DNA of 64,000 nt, from positions 1,426,001 through 1,490,000 of the forward strand of contig NZ_CP132976.1 in assembly GCF_030864005.1 (NCBI RefSeq), in the 5' to 3' direction. The notes under the pieces were generated by a model. It had not been told where the DNA came from and ran no database searches. It saw nothing but the letters and a program-made list of their open reading frames with translations. The number at the start of each line of letters is the position of its first letter. Within the stretch, counting starts at the first letter, position 1. Origin of the DNA: Achromobacter seleniivolatilans (GTDB lineage Bacteria; Pseudomonadota; Gammaproteobacteria; Burkholderiales; Burkholderiaceae_B). Shown piece after piece: positions 23,643 to 31,533 of the stretch. Both the position numbers and the translations under genes were made by a program.

Positions 23643-24479
23643 TTAGTGCGAGAACATGATCGGCACGGTCATGCTTTTCAGCATGGAAGCCGTAGCGCCG
23701 CCCATGGCCCATTGCCGCAGCTTGCTGTGGCCGTATGCGCCCATCACAATCATGTCGGCACTGTAGTCGGCGGCAGCGTTCAAGATGGTGCTGCCCACGC
23801 CAACACCCTTGATATCGCGATGCACGTGGTCCGGAGCAGGCATGCTTTGCGCAACGCAATAGGTAGCCAGGTCTTCAAAGGGCACCGATTCGCGGTTGCG
23901 CGTAGCGCCGCCTTCATCCATCGTCAATACGGTCAGATGCGATGCCAGACGCATGGCGGCTGCGGCGTCGCCCAAGGCGCGGGCGGCCTCGCGGCTGCCG
24001 TCCCAGCAATACAGGATGCGGTCGCCTGTTACGGCGAAGTCGCCGCTGGACGGCACGACCAGCACGGGCCGGCCAGCCGTTAGCAGCAATTGTTCAACGA
24101 ATTCGGTTTCGTGAGCGGCTTCCACGTCGTCAGGATTGTGCTGGCTGACGATGACCAGATCGCTCGTGCGCGCGTACAAGGCCACGCAAGCGCTGGGCGA
24201 GGTTTCGCCGGCGCGCACTACGGCCGGCACGTCAGCGGCGGCAGCGGCTTCCAGGAAGGCGTTTTGCACTGCACCCCGGTTTTGCGCCTGCAATTCCTTA
24301 ATGACATTCAGGGTACGGGACATCAGCACGGATTCGCCGTAGTAATACTGCGGCGGCGCAGCGCTGGCGTAGATGCCAACGAGTTCTGCGCCGTGGCGCT
24401 TGGCTAGCGAAATTGCCAATGCAGTGCGGCGTTTGCAATCGAACCCGTGGTCCAGGTGTACGGAAATGCGGCGATACAT
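23643..24479 (-). CDS. Universal stress protein, tandem Usp domains
   Basis: A 278-residue cytoplasmic protein with two Usp folds. The first (1-145) is degenerate; the second (about 150-278) has the ATP-binding signature G-x2-G-x9-G in MGAYGHSKLRQWAMGGATAS. AAGGAG precedes the ATG at 24479. An FNR/ANR-type box (TTGAT-GTGC-GTCAA) lies 62 bases upstream, which suggests induction when oxygen is low, as for tandem-Usp genes in other proteobacteria. A terminator ends it. The longer open frame upstream covers this promoter region. Confidence 0.9.
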   Translation of the reverse strand: MYRRISVHLDHGFDCKRRTALAISLAKRHGAELVGIYASAAPPQYYYGESVLMSRTLNVIKELQAQNRGAVQNAFLEAAAAADVPAVVRAGETSPSACVALYARTSDLVIVSQHNPDDVEAAHETEFVEQLLLTAGRPVLVVPSSGDFAVTGDRILYCWDGSREAARALGDAAAAMRLASHLTVLTMDEGGATRNRESVPFEDLATYCVAQSMPAPDHVHRDIKGVGVGSTILNAAADYSADMIVMGAYGHSKLRQWAMGGATASMLKSMTVPIMFSH

Positions 24480-24540
24480 GGCGGTCTCCTTATTTAAGCG
24501 TCCCATGGCACCATGGTTACGCGTTCTGCAAGGAAGCCCA

Positions 24541-24554
24541 TTGATGTGCGTCAA
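24541..24554. promoter_or_regulatory. FNR/ANR-type box
   Basis: TTGATGTGCGTCAA fits the FNR consensus TTGAT-N4-ATCAA with one change. It sits 62 bases before the start of the universal stress protein gene, a usual place for an activator site near -41. Confidence 0.6.
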
Positions 24555-24605
24555 ACCGCGTCCAGTTTCCCGCAGTCAGCGCAAATACCGCCCGATCCGC
24601 CGTGT

Positions 24606-26789
24606 TTATGCCGCCGGTTGTTTCTCGATGCGATCCCGCAGTTGGCGCACTTGACGCGCTTGCTGGGCAATGCGGTCCAGCGGGCCGGCCAGGGCAGGCT
24701 CGGCCGTGGCGATGATCCCGGGCACCGCCAGTTGGCGAGGGTGGGGCGGCGGGGCATCATCCTGCGGATGCAGGGCGTGCGCCAACGTCAGGCCAAAGTC
24801 GCGCAGCGCCGATGCCGCAGCCGAGTCCGGCGGCAAGGCCGGCTGAATTTCAAGCACTGTGCCTGCGGCCGTAATGCGCCGCATGGCATTAAGCAGGTTC
24901 ACGGCAGTATCTACATTGCGTTCGCGGTGCACCGGATTTTGCTGCAAGCGTTGCAGGGACGCTTCGGCGTTGTCGGCCGACAGGCAGGCCAGTCGGCGCA
25001 GGCCGACGATGCCTGACTCGGCGCCTTGCTCCTGATCTTGGGCCGCCCCGCTTTTCTCGCGGGCCAGTGCCAGCGCGTACGCGGCATGGCGATCCAGTGC
25101 GCGGGTGAGCGCGCCGGCCAGTTGCCGCGGTTCTTTTTCTGGCCACACCAGAAATCCAACCAGCAACGCCAGAATGCCGCCCAAGACGCTATTGAAAGCG
25201 CGTAAAGCGGCCAACATGGGTTCGTAGATGTCCGGCTGCTGGATATGGCTGACCAGCACAAACTGCGAGGTCAGGAAAAACGTGAAGAGAGCGTAGTGGA
25301 TGGTGCGGGCGGCAAAGGTGCCAAGCGCGATGGGCAGCACGGCAAGCGCCACCGACAATGGCGTGCTCAACAGCAGGCCCAGCAAAGATGCGCCGATCGC
25401 CCCGGCCACGCTGCCGATGACGCGTTCGACCGTACGCTGCCAGGTGGTGGCGAAATACGGTTGCAGGATAAAGACCAGCGTCAGCGACATCCAATAGCCG
25501 TGATTGACGGCAAAGGTCTTGGACAACGCCACCGCGATGGTGGCGCCGATGCCCACGCGCAACGCGTGGCGGAATGCGTCGGACTCCACGCCCAGGTTCT
25601 GGCGCAGCGTGCGCCAAGCCTGGCGGGCGCGGCTTACAGATCGGCTGCTTTGCGCGGGTGCGGCTGGCGCGTCGGACTGGTCGAAAAGCGTCTGCATGAC
25701 GGCCTGGGCCGTGTGCAGCATGCGGTCAAGCACGGGCACGATTGAGGCCAGCTCAGGCGCGTACGCCATGGCGCCGCCGCGCAGGTCATGCAGGCCGGCA
25801 CTGTAATGCGCCAACCGTTCGCGCAGGCATTCCGCCTGCTTGGCGTCGTTGACATCCGACGTGCTGGCGATGGCATTGCAAACGCTGGCGTAACGATGCA
25901 AAGCATGTGAAAGATGAGCGCCGGCGCCACGGCCCAACCAGCGCGGGGCATTGGACTCCAGCAGGTCAGCAGCCGCCACCAGGGCGATGAAACTGTCTTC
26001 GGCGCTATCCAGCAGGTACATCAGCTGATGCGCGCGGGCGCGGCGCGATGGGCGCGCGTCCTGCACTTCGCGGATGCGGGTCCGGGCGGCTTCGATCAAC
26101 GCGCGTTGCGCGCTGCGTTGGGGCTTGGTGACTGCGGTCCAGGCTTGCGGCCCGCCCGCCGGAGTTAGCCCGGAATACATGCGTGCCAATGCGTCGGCAA
26201 AGTCGGCCAGGCCCCGGTAGCAGTGGGCGACAGCATGGGTGGCGTCCTTCCAGGGACGACGACGCCACACCAGAGCTGTCATCAAAACGGCCCAGACGGC
26301 GCCGCCCAGGAAGAACAACGTGTAGGAGAGGCTGTCTGCCAAGGTGGGCGCGGGAAGCTCGGCGGCCACGACAAACCCCGCGGACAGCAAGGTGCCGACG
26401 ATTGCGGCCGCAGGCCCGAGCACGCGCAGCAATCCGCCAAAGGTGCAGCAAACAAAAGTCAGCGGCAGCAAGAGCCATAAGTGTCCTGCGCTGGCGCTGG
26501 CCAGAAAGCAGAACAGCGCGCCGATCAGCCCCAAGGCCAGCATGGAACTTGCACGTTGACGCAGCGGGCCGCCGGGGTCGCCAAAACATGCCCAGAACGC
26601 GGCGATTGCCGTCCAGCCCAGGCGCGGTTCGTGCGCCAGCACGGCAAGGATGACGGGCGCGGCGCTGATGGCTGCGGCTTGTAGAGCGTCCAGCCATAGG
26701 ACATTGCGCAGCGCAGCGCGCCAACCAGATAGCAGATTTGTCACGCTAAATTTGAAACAACGGATATGCCCAGTGGGCGAGAGATGCAA
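24606..26789 (-). CDS. FUSC family inner-membrane transporter (aromatic-acid exporter/YccS-like)
   Basis: A protein of up to 727 residues with two blocks of membrane helices (about 35-175 and 405-550), each followed by a long cytoplasmic helical region; this duplicated plan is that of FUSC/YccS/AaeB proteins. The second block holds the family core (NHGYWMSLTLVFILQPYFATT, cut as ...TWQRTVERVIGSVAGAIGA). These proteins export aromatic acids or similar compounds; the substrate here is unknown. The start is doubtful: the frame begins at a TTG (26789), and a GTG at 26744 is an alternative; no ATG lies near. It is 126 bases upstream of the universal stress gene in the same direction. Confidence 0.82.
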   Translation of the reverse strand: MHLSPTGHIRCFKFSVTNLLSGWRAALRNVLWLDALQAAAISAAPVILAVLAHEPRLGWTAIAAFWACFGDPGGPLRQRASSMLALGLIGALFCFLASASAGHLWLLLPLTFVCCTFGGLLRVLGPAAAIVGTLLSAGFVVAAELPAPTLADSLSYTLFFLGGAVWAVLMTALVWRRRPWKDATHAVAHCYRGLADFADALARMYSGLTPAGGPQAWTAVTKPQRSAQRALIEAARTRIREVQDARPSRRARAHQLMYLLDSAEDSFIALVAAADLLESNAPRWLGRGAGAHLSHALHRYASVCNAIASTSDVNDAKQAECLRERLAHYSAGLHDLRGGAMAYAPELASIVPVLDRMLHTAQAVMQTLFDQSDAPAAPAQSSRSVSRARQAWRTLRQNLGVESDAFRHALRVGIGATIAVALSKTFAVNHGYWMSLTLVFILQPYFATTWQRTVERVIGSVAGAIGASLLGLLLSTPLSVALAVLPIALGTFAARTIHYALFTFFLTSQFVLVSHIQQPDIYEPMLAALRAFNSVLGGILALLVGFLVWPEKEPRQLAGALTRALDRHAAYALALAREKSGAAQDQEQGAESGIVGLRRLACLSADNAEASLQRLQQNPVHRERNVDTAVNLLNAMRRITAAGTVLEIQPALPPDSAAASALRDFGLTLAHALHPQDDAPPPHPRQLAVPGIIATAEPALAGPLDRIAQQARQVRQLRDRIEKQPAA

Positions 26790-26881
26790 ACCCTACCATG
26801 TCGACAAGGCCCATTTTCACGCGGGTTTAGTAGCGTCCACGGGATGTGTGATTCATGAAATTCAGCATGCCAATACCAATG

Positions 26882-26897
26882 GTTACACAAGTGTAAC
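26882..26897. promoter_or_regulatory. Perfect palindromic operator candidate upstream of the EAL gene
   Basis: GTTACAC-AA-GTGTAAC is a perfect 7-base inverted repeat in the 303-base gap 26790-27092 between the divergent FUSC and EAL genes. Otherwise the gap holds only AT-rich sequence with no supported gene. The palindrome is 196 bases before the EAL start and 93 from the FUSC start, so it may serve either. Confidence 0.5.
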
Positions 26898-27092
26898 GTC
26901 GCCGCCTAAATGCTGCAAAATTGCCTGGAACAATTGCGCAAAATCGCATAAAAAAAGCACTAGTGCAGCGACGCGCCGATTGGCAACCGGTGTGATTGCG
27001 GTCAGCCAGTAGTGAACACTCATGTCCCAATTCGCCCCTTTCTGCGCCCGGACAGCGCGGGTCATATCCAGGGGCGCGCCAGGAGACTAGAC

Positions 27093-28004
27093 ATGACGCC
27101 ACATCACGAGGCATCTGCCAGCTCGGTAGTCAGCGATGAGGAAATCGCGGCCATGATTTCAGGAAAAGACGGCCTGAGGGTGCTGTTGCAACCCCAAGTT
27201 GATCTGATGACGGGCCGGATCGTATCGGCCGAAGCGCTGGCAAGATGGCAACATCCTCGCTTGGGTGTCGTCATGCCAGCAGAGTTCATCCCCGCGGTCA
27301 ATCGAATGGGATTGGACAAAATGCTGTTCGAGCGCGTATGTGTACGCGTGATCGACACGCTATTGACGATGCGGCGCATGGGGGTCGCGGTGCCCATCGC
27401 CATCAATGCCCCGGCCACGACACTCTCTGACCAACGTTCGGTGGATTTCCTGCTGGATCGTATCTACGCGGCGGAATTGCCGGCCTCGCTGGTGCGCGTT
27501 GAACTCACCGAAGACCAGCCCATCAAGGAGCTGGAGGTATTGCGCGCGTCGCTGTTGAAACTGGAAGATGCCGGGTGTGAAGTCAGCCTGGACGATTTCG
27601 GCAGCGGCCATGCCTCGCTAAAGTTGCTGTCGGCGATTCCTTTGTCCGAAGTGAAGATCGATCAGTATTTTGTGGCACGCATGCGGCGCAGCGCTGTTGC
27701 ATTTGAAGTGCTGCGTACCGCAGCTGAACTTGCCACGCGCCTGGGCTGGCGCGTCGTCGCGGAAGGCGTGGAAAATGTGGCAGACATTCCCGCCTTGCGG
27801 GCCGCGGGATGCCGATACGGCCAAGGGTTTGCGCTGGGCCGCCCCATGCCGCTTGATGAATTGATGCTGCGCCTGCGTACGCAGCGCGACGGTGGTGAAC
27901 CGTTGGCGGCGCCTGCCACCTATGCATCGTCTTGGCTGGACGCCTTTGGTGGCGTGGGTAAGGAACCCGACTCTGTGCAACCCGCGCATATTTCCACCCA
28001 GTAG
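27093..28004 (+). CDS. EAL-domain c-di-GMP phosphodiesterase (stand-alone)
   Basis: A 303-residue cytoplasmic EAL protein, closely similar to the EAL half of 2625-3845 but without a receiver. The catalytic set is complete: AEALARWQHP, PIAINAP, RVELTED, DDFGSGHASL, EVKIDQYF, AEGVEN and YGQGFALGRP. A loose tail of about 40 residues follows. It should degrade c-di-GMP. AGGAG lies seven bases before the ATG at 27093; an in-frame ATG at 27012 has no ribosome site. Activity could be set by expression, perhaps through the palindrome at 26882. Single-domain EAL proteins of this kind include Bordetella BvgR, but I cannot equate them. Confidence 0.88.
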   Translation: MTPHHEASASSVVSDEEIAAMISGKDGLRVLLQPQVDLMTGRIVSAEALARWQHPRLGVVMPAEFIPAVNRMGLDKMLFERVCVRVIDTLLTMRRMGVAVPIAINAPATTLSDQRSVDFLLDRIYAAELPASLVRVELTEDQPIKELEVLRASLLKLEDAGCEVSLDDFGSGHASLKLLSAIPLSEVKIDQYFVARMRRSAVAFEVLRTAAELATRLGWRVVAEGVENVADIPALRAAGCRYGQGFALGRPMPLDELMLRLRTQRDGGEPLAAPATYASSWLDAFGGVGKEPDSVQPAHISTQ

Positions 28005-28108
28005 GATCGAAGGGCGCCGGGTGTAGTTCTTACCAGTCTGACCGGGATTTACCGGTTTTAAAAAAGGGCCGTGTTCGAGGCTTGGGCGTATGCGCCTTTG
28101 CCAGGTTT

Positions 28109-28124
28109 GGGCACACCAGTTGCT
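28109..28124 (+). promoter_or_regulatory. Sigma-54 promoter of the 28170-28349 gene
   Basis: GGGCACACCAGTTGCT: GG at 28110-28111, GC at 28122-28123, 10 bases between. Predicted start near 28135, 35 bases before the ATG. About 55-80 bases upstream are phased ACCAG/ACCGG/ACCGG repeats (28032, 28041, 28051); the last overlaps a minus-strand ACCGGTAAA (28048-28056). Confidence 0.75.
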
Positions 28125-28169
28125 AGCTCTGGGTTAGCGGAGTTCTTTCCGCTTACTAGGAGACTTGTA

Positions 28170-28349
28170 ATGTCCAATCAGAATCAGCCCGACCAGCAAA
28201 AGCAGCCGCAAAAGCAACAAGCTCAGGAAAACCCCAAAGACCGCAATCAGCCGCCCGGACAACAATCCGGTCAGCCTGGCCAGCAAATGGACAAAGACCA
28301 AAAGCAGCCAGGACAGAATCCGGGGCAGCAAAACAAAACGCAGCGTTAA
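28170..28349 (+). CDS. Small Gln/Pro-rich disordered protein
   Basis: A 59-residue protein made almost only of Gln, Pro, Lys, Asn, Asp and Gly (MSNQNQPDQQKQPQKQQAQE at the start). Gln alone is about one third. No fold or family is recognised; composition is that of a hydrophilin. TAGGAG lies eight bases before the ATG at 28170, and a good sigma-54 promoter sits 35 bases before the start. No downstream terminator was recognised. It belongs with the other small disordered proteins of this region. Confidence 0.68.
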   Translation: MSNQNQPDQQKQPQKQQAQENPKDRNQPPGQQSGQPGQQMDKDQKQPGQNPGQQNKTQR

Positions 28350-28585
28350 TGCCCTGACCGCGCACTAAGTCCGCACGCCGGCAGCGCGATCTTTGACGGT
28401 CGTGTTCGCGTCCCCTCCGTGGCGCGGCCACGGCCGTTTGCGTTCGCGGTCGTCTGCCCCCACACTCATCCTTTCAGTCCATTGAACAATCAGCTCGTAT
28501 CTCGGACGATACTTATTGCATGCGGCGCAACATACCCTATGGTGCATTAGGGCGCAGCCGCGTTTAACCATACACGGGAATATCC

Positions 28586-29689
28586 ATGAGCTTGAATGCA
28601 GTTGCTCCGCGCCAGCGATCGGTCTTGGGCACTGCCATGGCTATTTTGCTGCTGCTCGTTGCTCTGGCTGCCGTGCTGGCGCTTGCCGCCACACGCATCG
28701 CGGAACAGCGCATTTCCAGCATGCTCGGTCCGCGCAGCCAGGTAGGCGATGTCAGTGTGGGCTTTAAACGGGTGGTGTTGACGGATGTGGTGGTTCCGGG
28801 GGGGGAGGGCCAGGCAGGCGCCCGGGCGCAGCGCGTGGTGCTGGAACCCGAATGGTCATCCTTCTTGCGGCACGAGGCCGTGTTCAAAACCATCACCATC
28901 GAAGGCTTTGATTTTGCCGTGGTGCGCACCGCTGGCGGCGATATGCAGATCGCGCCCGCGTTGCAGGCGGCGCTACGCGCCGGAGACGGCGGCGACGCCA
29001 AGTCTCGCCGCGACCGCCCCGTGCAGGTCGGAGAGCTGGTATTGCGCAACGGCCGGCTGGATTATCTGGATGCGGTGGTGTCCAAGCCGCCGCATCGTAT
29101 CCCGTTCAAGGACGTACAGGCCAGATTGAGTCCGGTGACGGTTCCGGGCGATGGCGCGCACAGTGATATGGAATTCAGCGGCGCGGTCGAAGACAACCGC
29201 AATGGCGCGGCCACCGTCCGGGCGCAGGGGTGGGTGGAATTGGGCGGTACGGATGCCGATATGAAGGTAGCCGTGCGCAACATGGATATTCAGCACGCGG
29301 CGCCGTATCTTGCTGAAAACGGCGCGGGATCATTGGCTGGCGGCGCAATGGATCTGGATATGACAACAGCCATCGCCAACCGTGACTTGCGGGCATCCGG
29401 CACCGTGGCCTTGCGCGGGCTGAAGTTCAGCGGCGATGGCACGCTGTTTTCATTTCCGCGCAAAGCAGTGCTTGCCGCCATGAAGGACAGCTCCGGCACA
29501 GTGCGTTTTGAATTCGCTTTGCGGGGCAGCCTGGACAATCCCAAGTTCTCGGTCACACGCGGATTCGCCGCTCAGGTAGCCCGAGGTTTTGGGCGGGCGA
29601 TTGGCGTCGGCGCGGAGGGCGCGGCAGAGGGCGTCGCGGGCGCTGTGAAAGAACTGGGCAACGCATTGTCTGATCTGCTCAGCCCCTGA
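28586..29689 (+). CDS. DUF748/AsmA-like membrane protein
   Basis: A 367-residue protein with one N-terminal membrane helix (VLGTAMAILLLLVALAAVLALAA) and a large beta-rich periplasmic part. The repeated phrases of the DUF748 type are visible: LTDVVVPGG, ITIEGFDFAVVR, GELVLRNGRLDYLDA and GTVALRGLKF. Related AsmA/TamB-type proteins shape lipid or outer-membrane traffic; a role here is inferred only. The C-terminus is Gly/Ala-rich. In the 236-base gap before it I see only short inverted repeats (GTATC/GATAC near 28497-28512, CCCTA/TAGGG near 28535-28552). Ribosome site weak (GGGAAT). Confidence 0.75.
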   Translation: MSLNAVAPRQRSVLGTAMAILLLLVALAAVLALAATRIAEQRISSMLGPRSQVGDVSVGFKRVVLTDVVVPGGEGQAGARAQRVVLEPEWSSFLRHEAVFKTITIEGFDFAVVRTAGGDMQIAPALQAALRAGDGGDAKSRRDRPVQVGELVLRNGRLDYLDAVVSKPPHRIPFKDVQARLSPVTVPGDGAHSDMEFSGAVEDNRNGAATVRAQGWVELGGTDADMKVAVRNMDIQHAAPYLAENGAGSLAGGAMDLDMTTAIANRDLRASGTVALRGLKFSGDGTLFSFPRKAVLAAMKDSSGTVRFEFALRGSLDNPKFSVTRGFAAQVARGFGRAIGVGAEGAAEGVAGAVKELGNALSDLLSP

Positions 29690-29798
29690 CTTTGCTTGCG
29701 GGCGGTGCATGAGCAAATGAGGAATTGGCATTTCTCATCGCCATGCCGCCAGACCTATCATCGGCAGCTTGTGTCATTACGTATTGCAGAGCCGCCAG

Positions 29799-31472
29799 AT
29801 GAGCACCCATTCCGCCGTATCCTCGCCCTTATCTGGAAGCGCCTTGTTGCGCATCGAGAATCTAACGGTGGACCTGCCGCAAGGAGCAGACCGGCCGTAC
29901 GCGCTTAAGGACGTATCCCTGACCATCAACGCAGGCGAAATCCTGTGTGTCGTGGGTGAAAGCGGTTCGGGCAAATCCTTGACCGCTGGCGCCATCCTGG
30001 GTTTGCTGCCCGAAGATGTGCGGGCCAGCGCCGGAAGCATTCTGTGGCAAGGGCAGGATCTGCTACAGGCAACACCGGACGCGTTGCGACGCCTGCGCGG
30101 GCAGGGCATCGGGATGATCTTTCAAGAGCCGATGACGGCGTTGAACCCCCTGCGCACGATAGGCGACCAGATTGCGGAAGTCTTCCGTACCCACACCCGT
30201 TTGGGCCGCCACGAGATCCGCCAGCGAACGCTGGCGCTGCTGGATTCGGTGCGCCTGCCCAGTCCGGCGCAAGCGCTGGACGCCTATCCGCACGAGCTGT
30301 CCGGGGGGCAGCGTCAACGCGCCATGATTGCGATGGCGCTGGCGTTGGAGCCCGCATTGCTGATTGCGGACGAACCGACGACCGCGCTGGATGTCACGAC
30401 CCAAGCTCAGATCCTGCACCTGATCCATGATTTGCAGCGCCGCAAGGGCACGGCCGTGCTGTTCATTACGCATGACTTTGGCGTGGTGGCCGAAATTGCA
30501 GACCGGGTAGCGGTCATGCAGCGGGGCGAATTGGTGGAAAGCGGTACGGCCGATCAAGTCCTGGAGCATCCGCGACATCCCTATACACGCGCCCTGATCG
30601 CGGCGGTGCCGCCGCTTGCGCCAGCGGCGGCGCGGCCATCTGGCGAGACGCCCGCGCCCGTCATTCTCAGCACCCAAGGGCTGACCAAGACCTATCGCAA
30701 GCGCGGCTGGTTGGGCCGCGCCGGGCGGGTAACGCATGCCGTCGATGGGGTGTCGCTGACCTTGCGTGAAGGCGGCACGCTAGGCATCGTGGGCGAAAGC
30801 GGTTCGGGAAAATCGACGCTGGCGCGCACCTTATTGGGTTTGCTGCCGCCGGATGCAGGCACGATTGTGCTTGCAGGTGAACCCTTGATATTCAAGGGCG
30901 GAAGCGCGCGCCGTGAGCATGCGCGCCGTGTACAGATGGTATTCCAAGATCCGTATGGGTCCTTGAACCCGCGCCAGCGCGTGGGTGAAATCGTGGCCCA
31001 AGGGCCAATGGTGCATGGAACGCCCAGGCGTGAGGCCATGGCGCGTGCGCAGGAATTGTTTGAATTGGTGGGATTGTCGCCGGACGCGATACGGCGGTAT
31101 CCGCATGAATTCTCGGGCGGTCAGCGCCAGCGCGTGGGCCTGGCCCGCGCACTGGCCATGCGGCCGCAAGTGCTGATTGCCGACGAACCTGTGTCCGCGC
31201 TGGATGTGTCGGTGCAGGCGCAGGTGCTGGCGCTGCTGGCCCGGCTGCGCGATCAGTTGGGCTTATCCATCGTTTTCATCACGCACGACTTGCGCGTTGC
31301 CGCGCAGGTCTGCGATCACATTGCCGTGATGAAAGACGGACGGGTGGTGGAAGAGGGCGTGTGCGCCCAAGTGTTCACCCAGCCCGCCCATCCATACACG
31401 CAGGCCTTGCTGGCCGCCGTGCCGGGCCGCAATTGGAATCCCAGCGCGGTGGCGCTGCGCCAGGCGGCTTGA
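29799..31472 (+). CDS. Fused dipeptide-type ABC transporter ATPase (GsiA-like, two ATPase domains)
   Basis: A 557-residue cytoplasmic protein with two complete ATPase halves of the OppD/OppF type. Walker A GESGSGKS occurs twice, the ABC signatures are LSGGQRQRAM and FSGGQRQRVG, and the Walker B stretches are LLIADEPTTALD and VLIADEPVSALD. Such fused ATPases power peptide, glutathione or nickel importers together with two permeases and a binding protein. None of these partners is next to it, so it is either an orphan or serves a transporter encoded elsewhere. The ATG at 29799 (MSTHSAVSS) is preferred; another lies at 29769. Confidence 0.88.
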   Translation: MSTHSAVSSPLSGSALLRIENLTVDLPQGADRPYALKDVSLTINAGEILCVVGESGSGKSLTAGAILGLLPEDVRASAGSILWQGQDLLQATPDALRRLRGQGIGMIFQEPMTALNPLRTIGDQIAEVFRTHTRLGRHEIRQRTLALLDSVRLPSPAQALDAYPHELSGGQRQRAMIAMALALEPALLIADEPTTALDVTTQAQILHLIHDLQRRKGTAVLFITHDFGVVAEIADRVAVMQRGELVESGTADQVLEHPRHPYTRALIAAVPPLAPAAARPSGETPAPVILSTQGLTKTYRKRGWLGRAGRVTHAVDGVSLTLREGGTLGIVGESGSGKSTLARTLLGLLPPDAGTIVLAGEPLIFKGGSARREHARRVQMVFQDPYGSLNPRQRVGEIVAQGPMVHGTPRREAMARAQELFELVGLSPDAIRRYPHEFSGGQRQRVGLARALAMRPQVLIADEPVSALDVSVQAQVLALLARLRDQLGLSIVFITHDLRVAAQVCDHIAVMKDGRVVEEGVCAQVFTQPAHPYTQALLAAVPGRNWNPSAVALRQAA

Positions 31473-31533
31473 CGTTTTTTGCGGGGCAGCCTTGGCCGGC
31501 GTGCCCTAGCAATCAGGACGCGCCTGCCGACCG

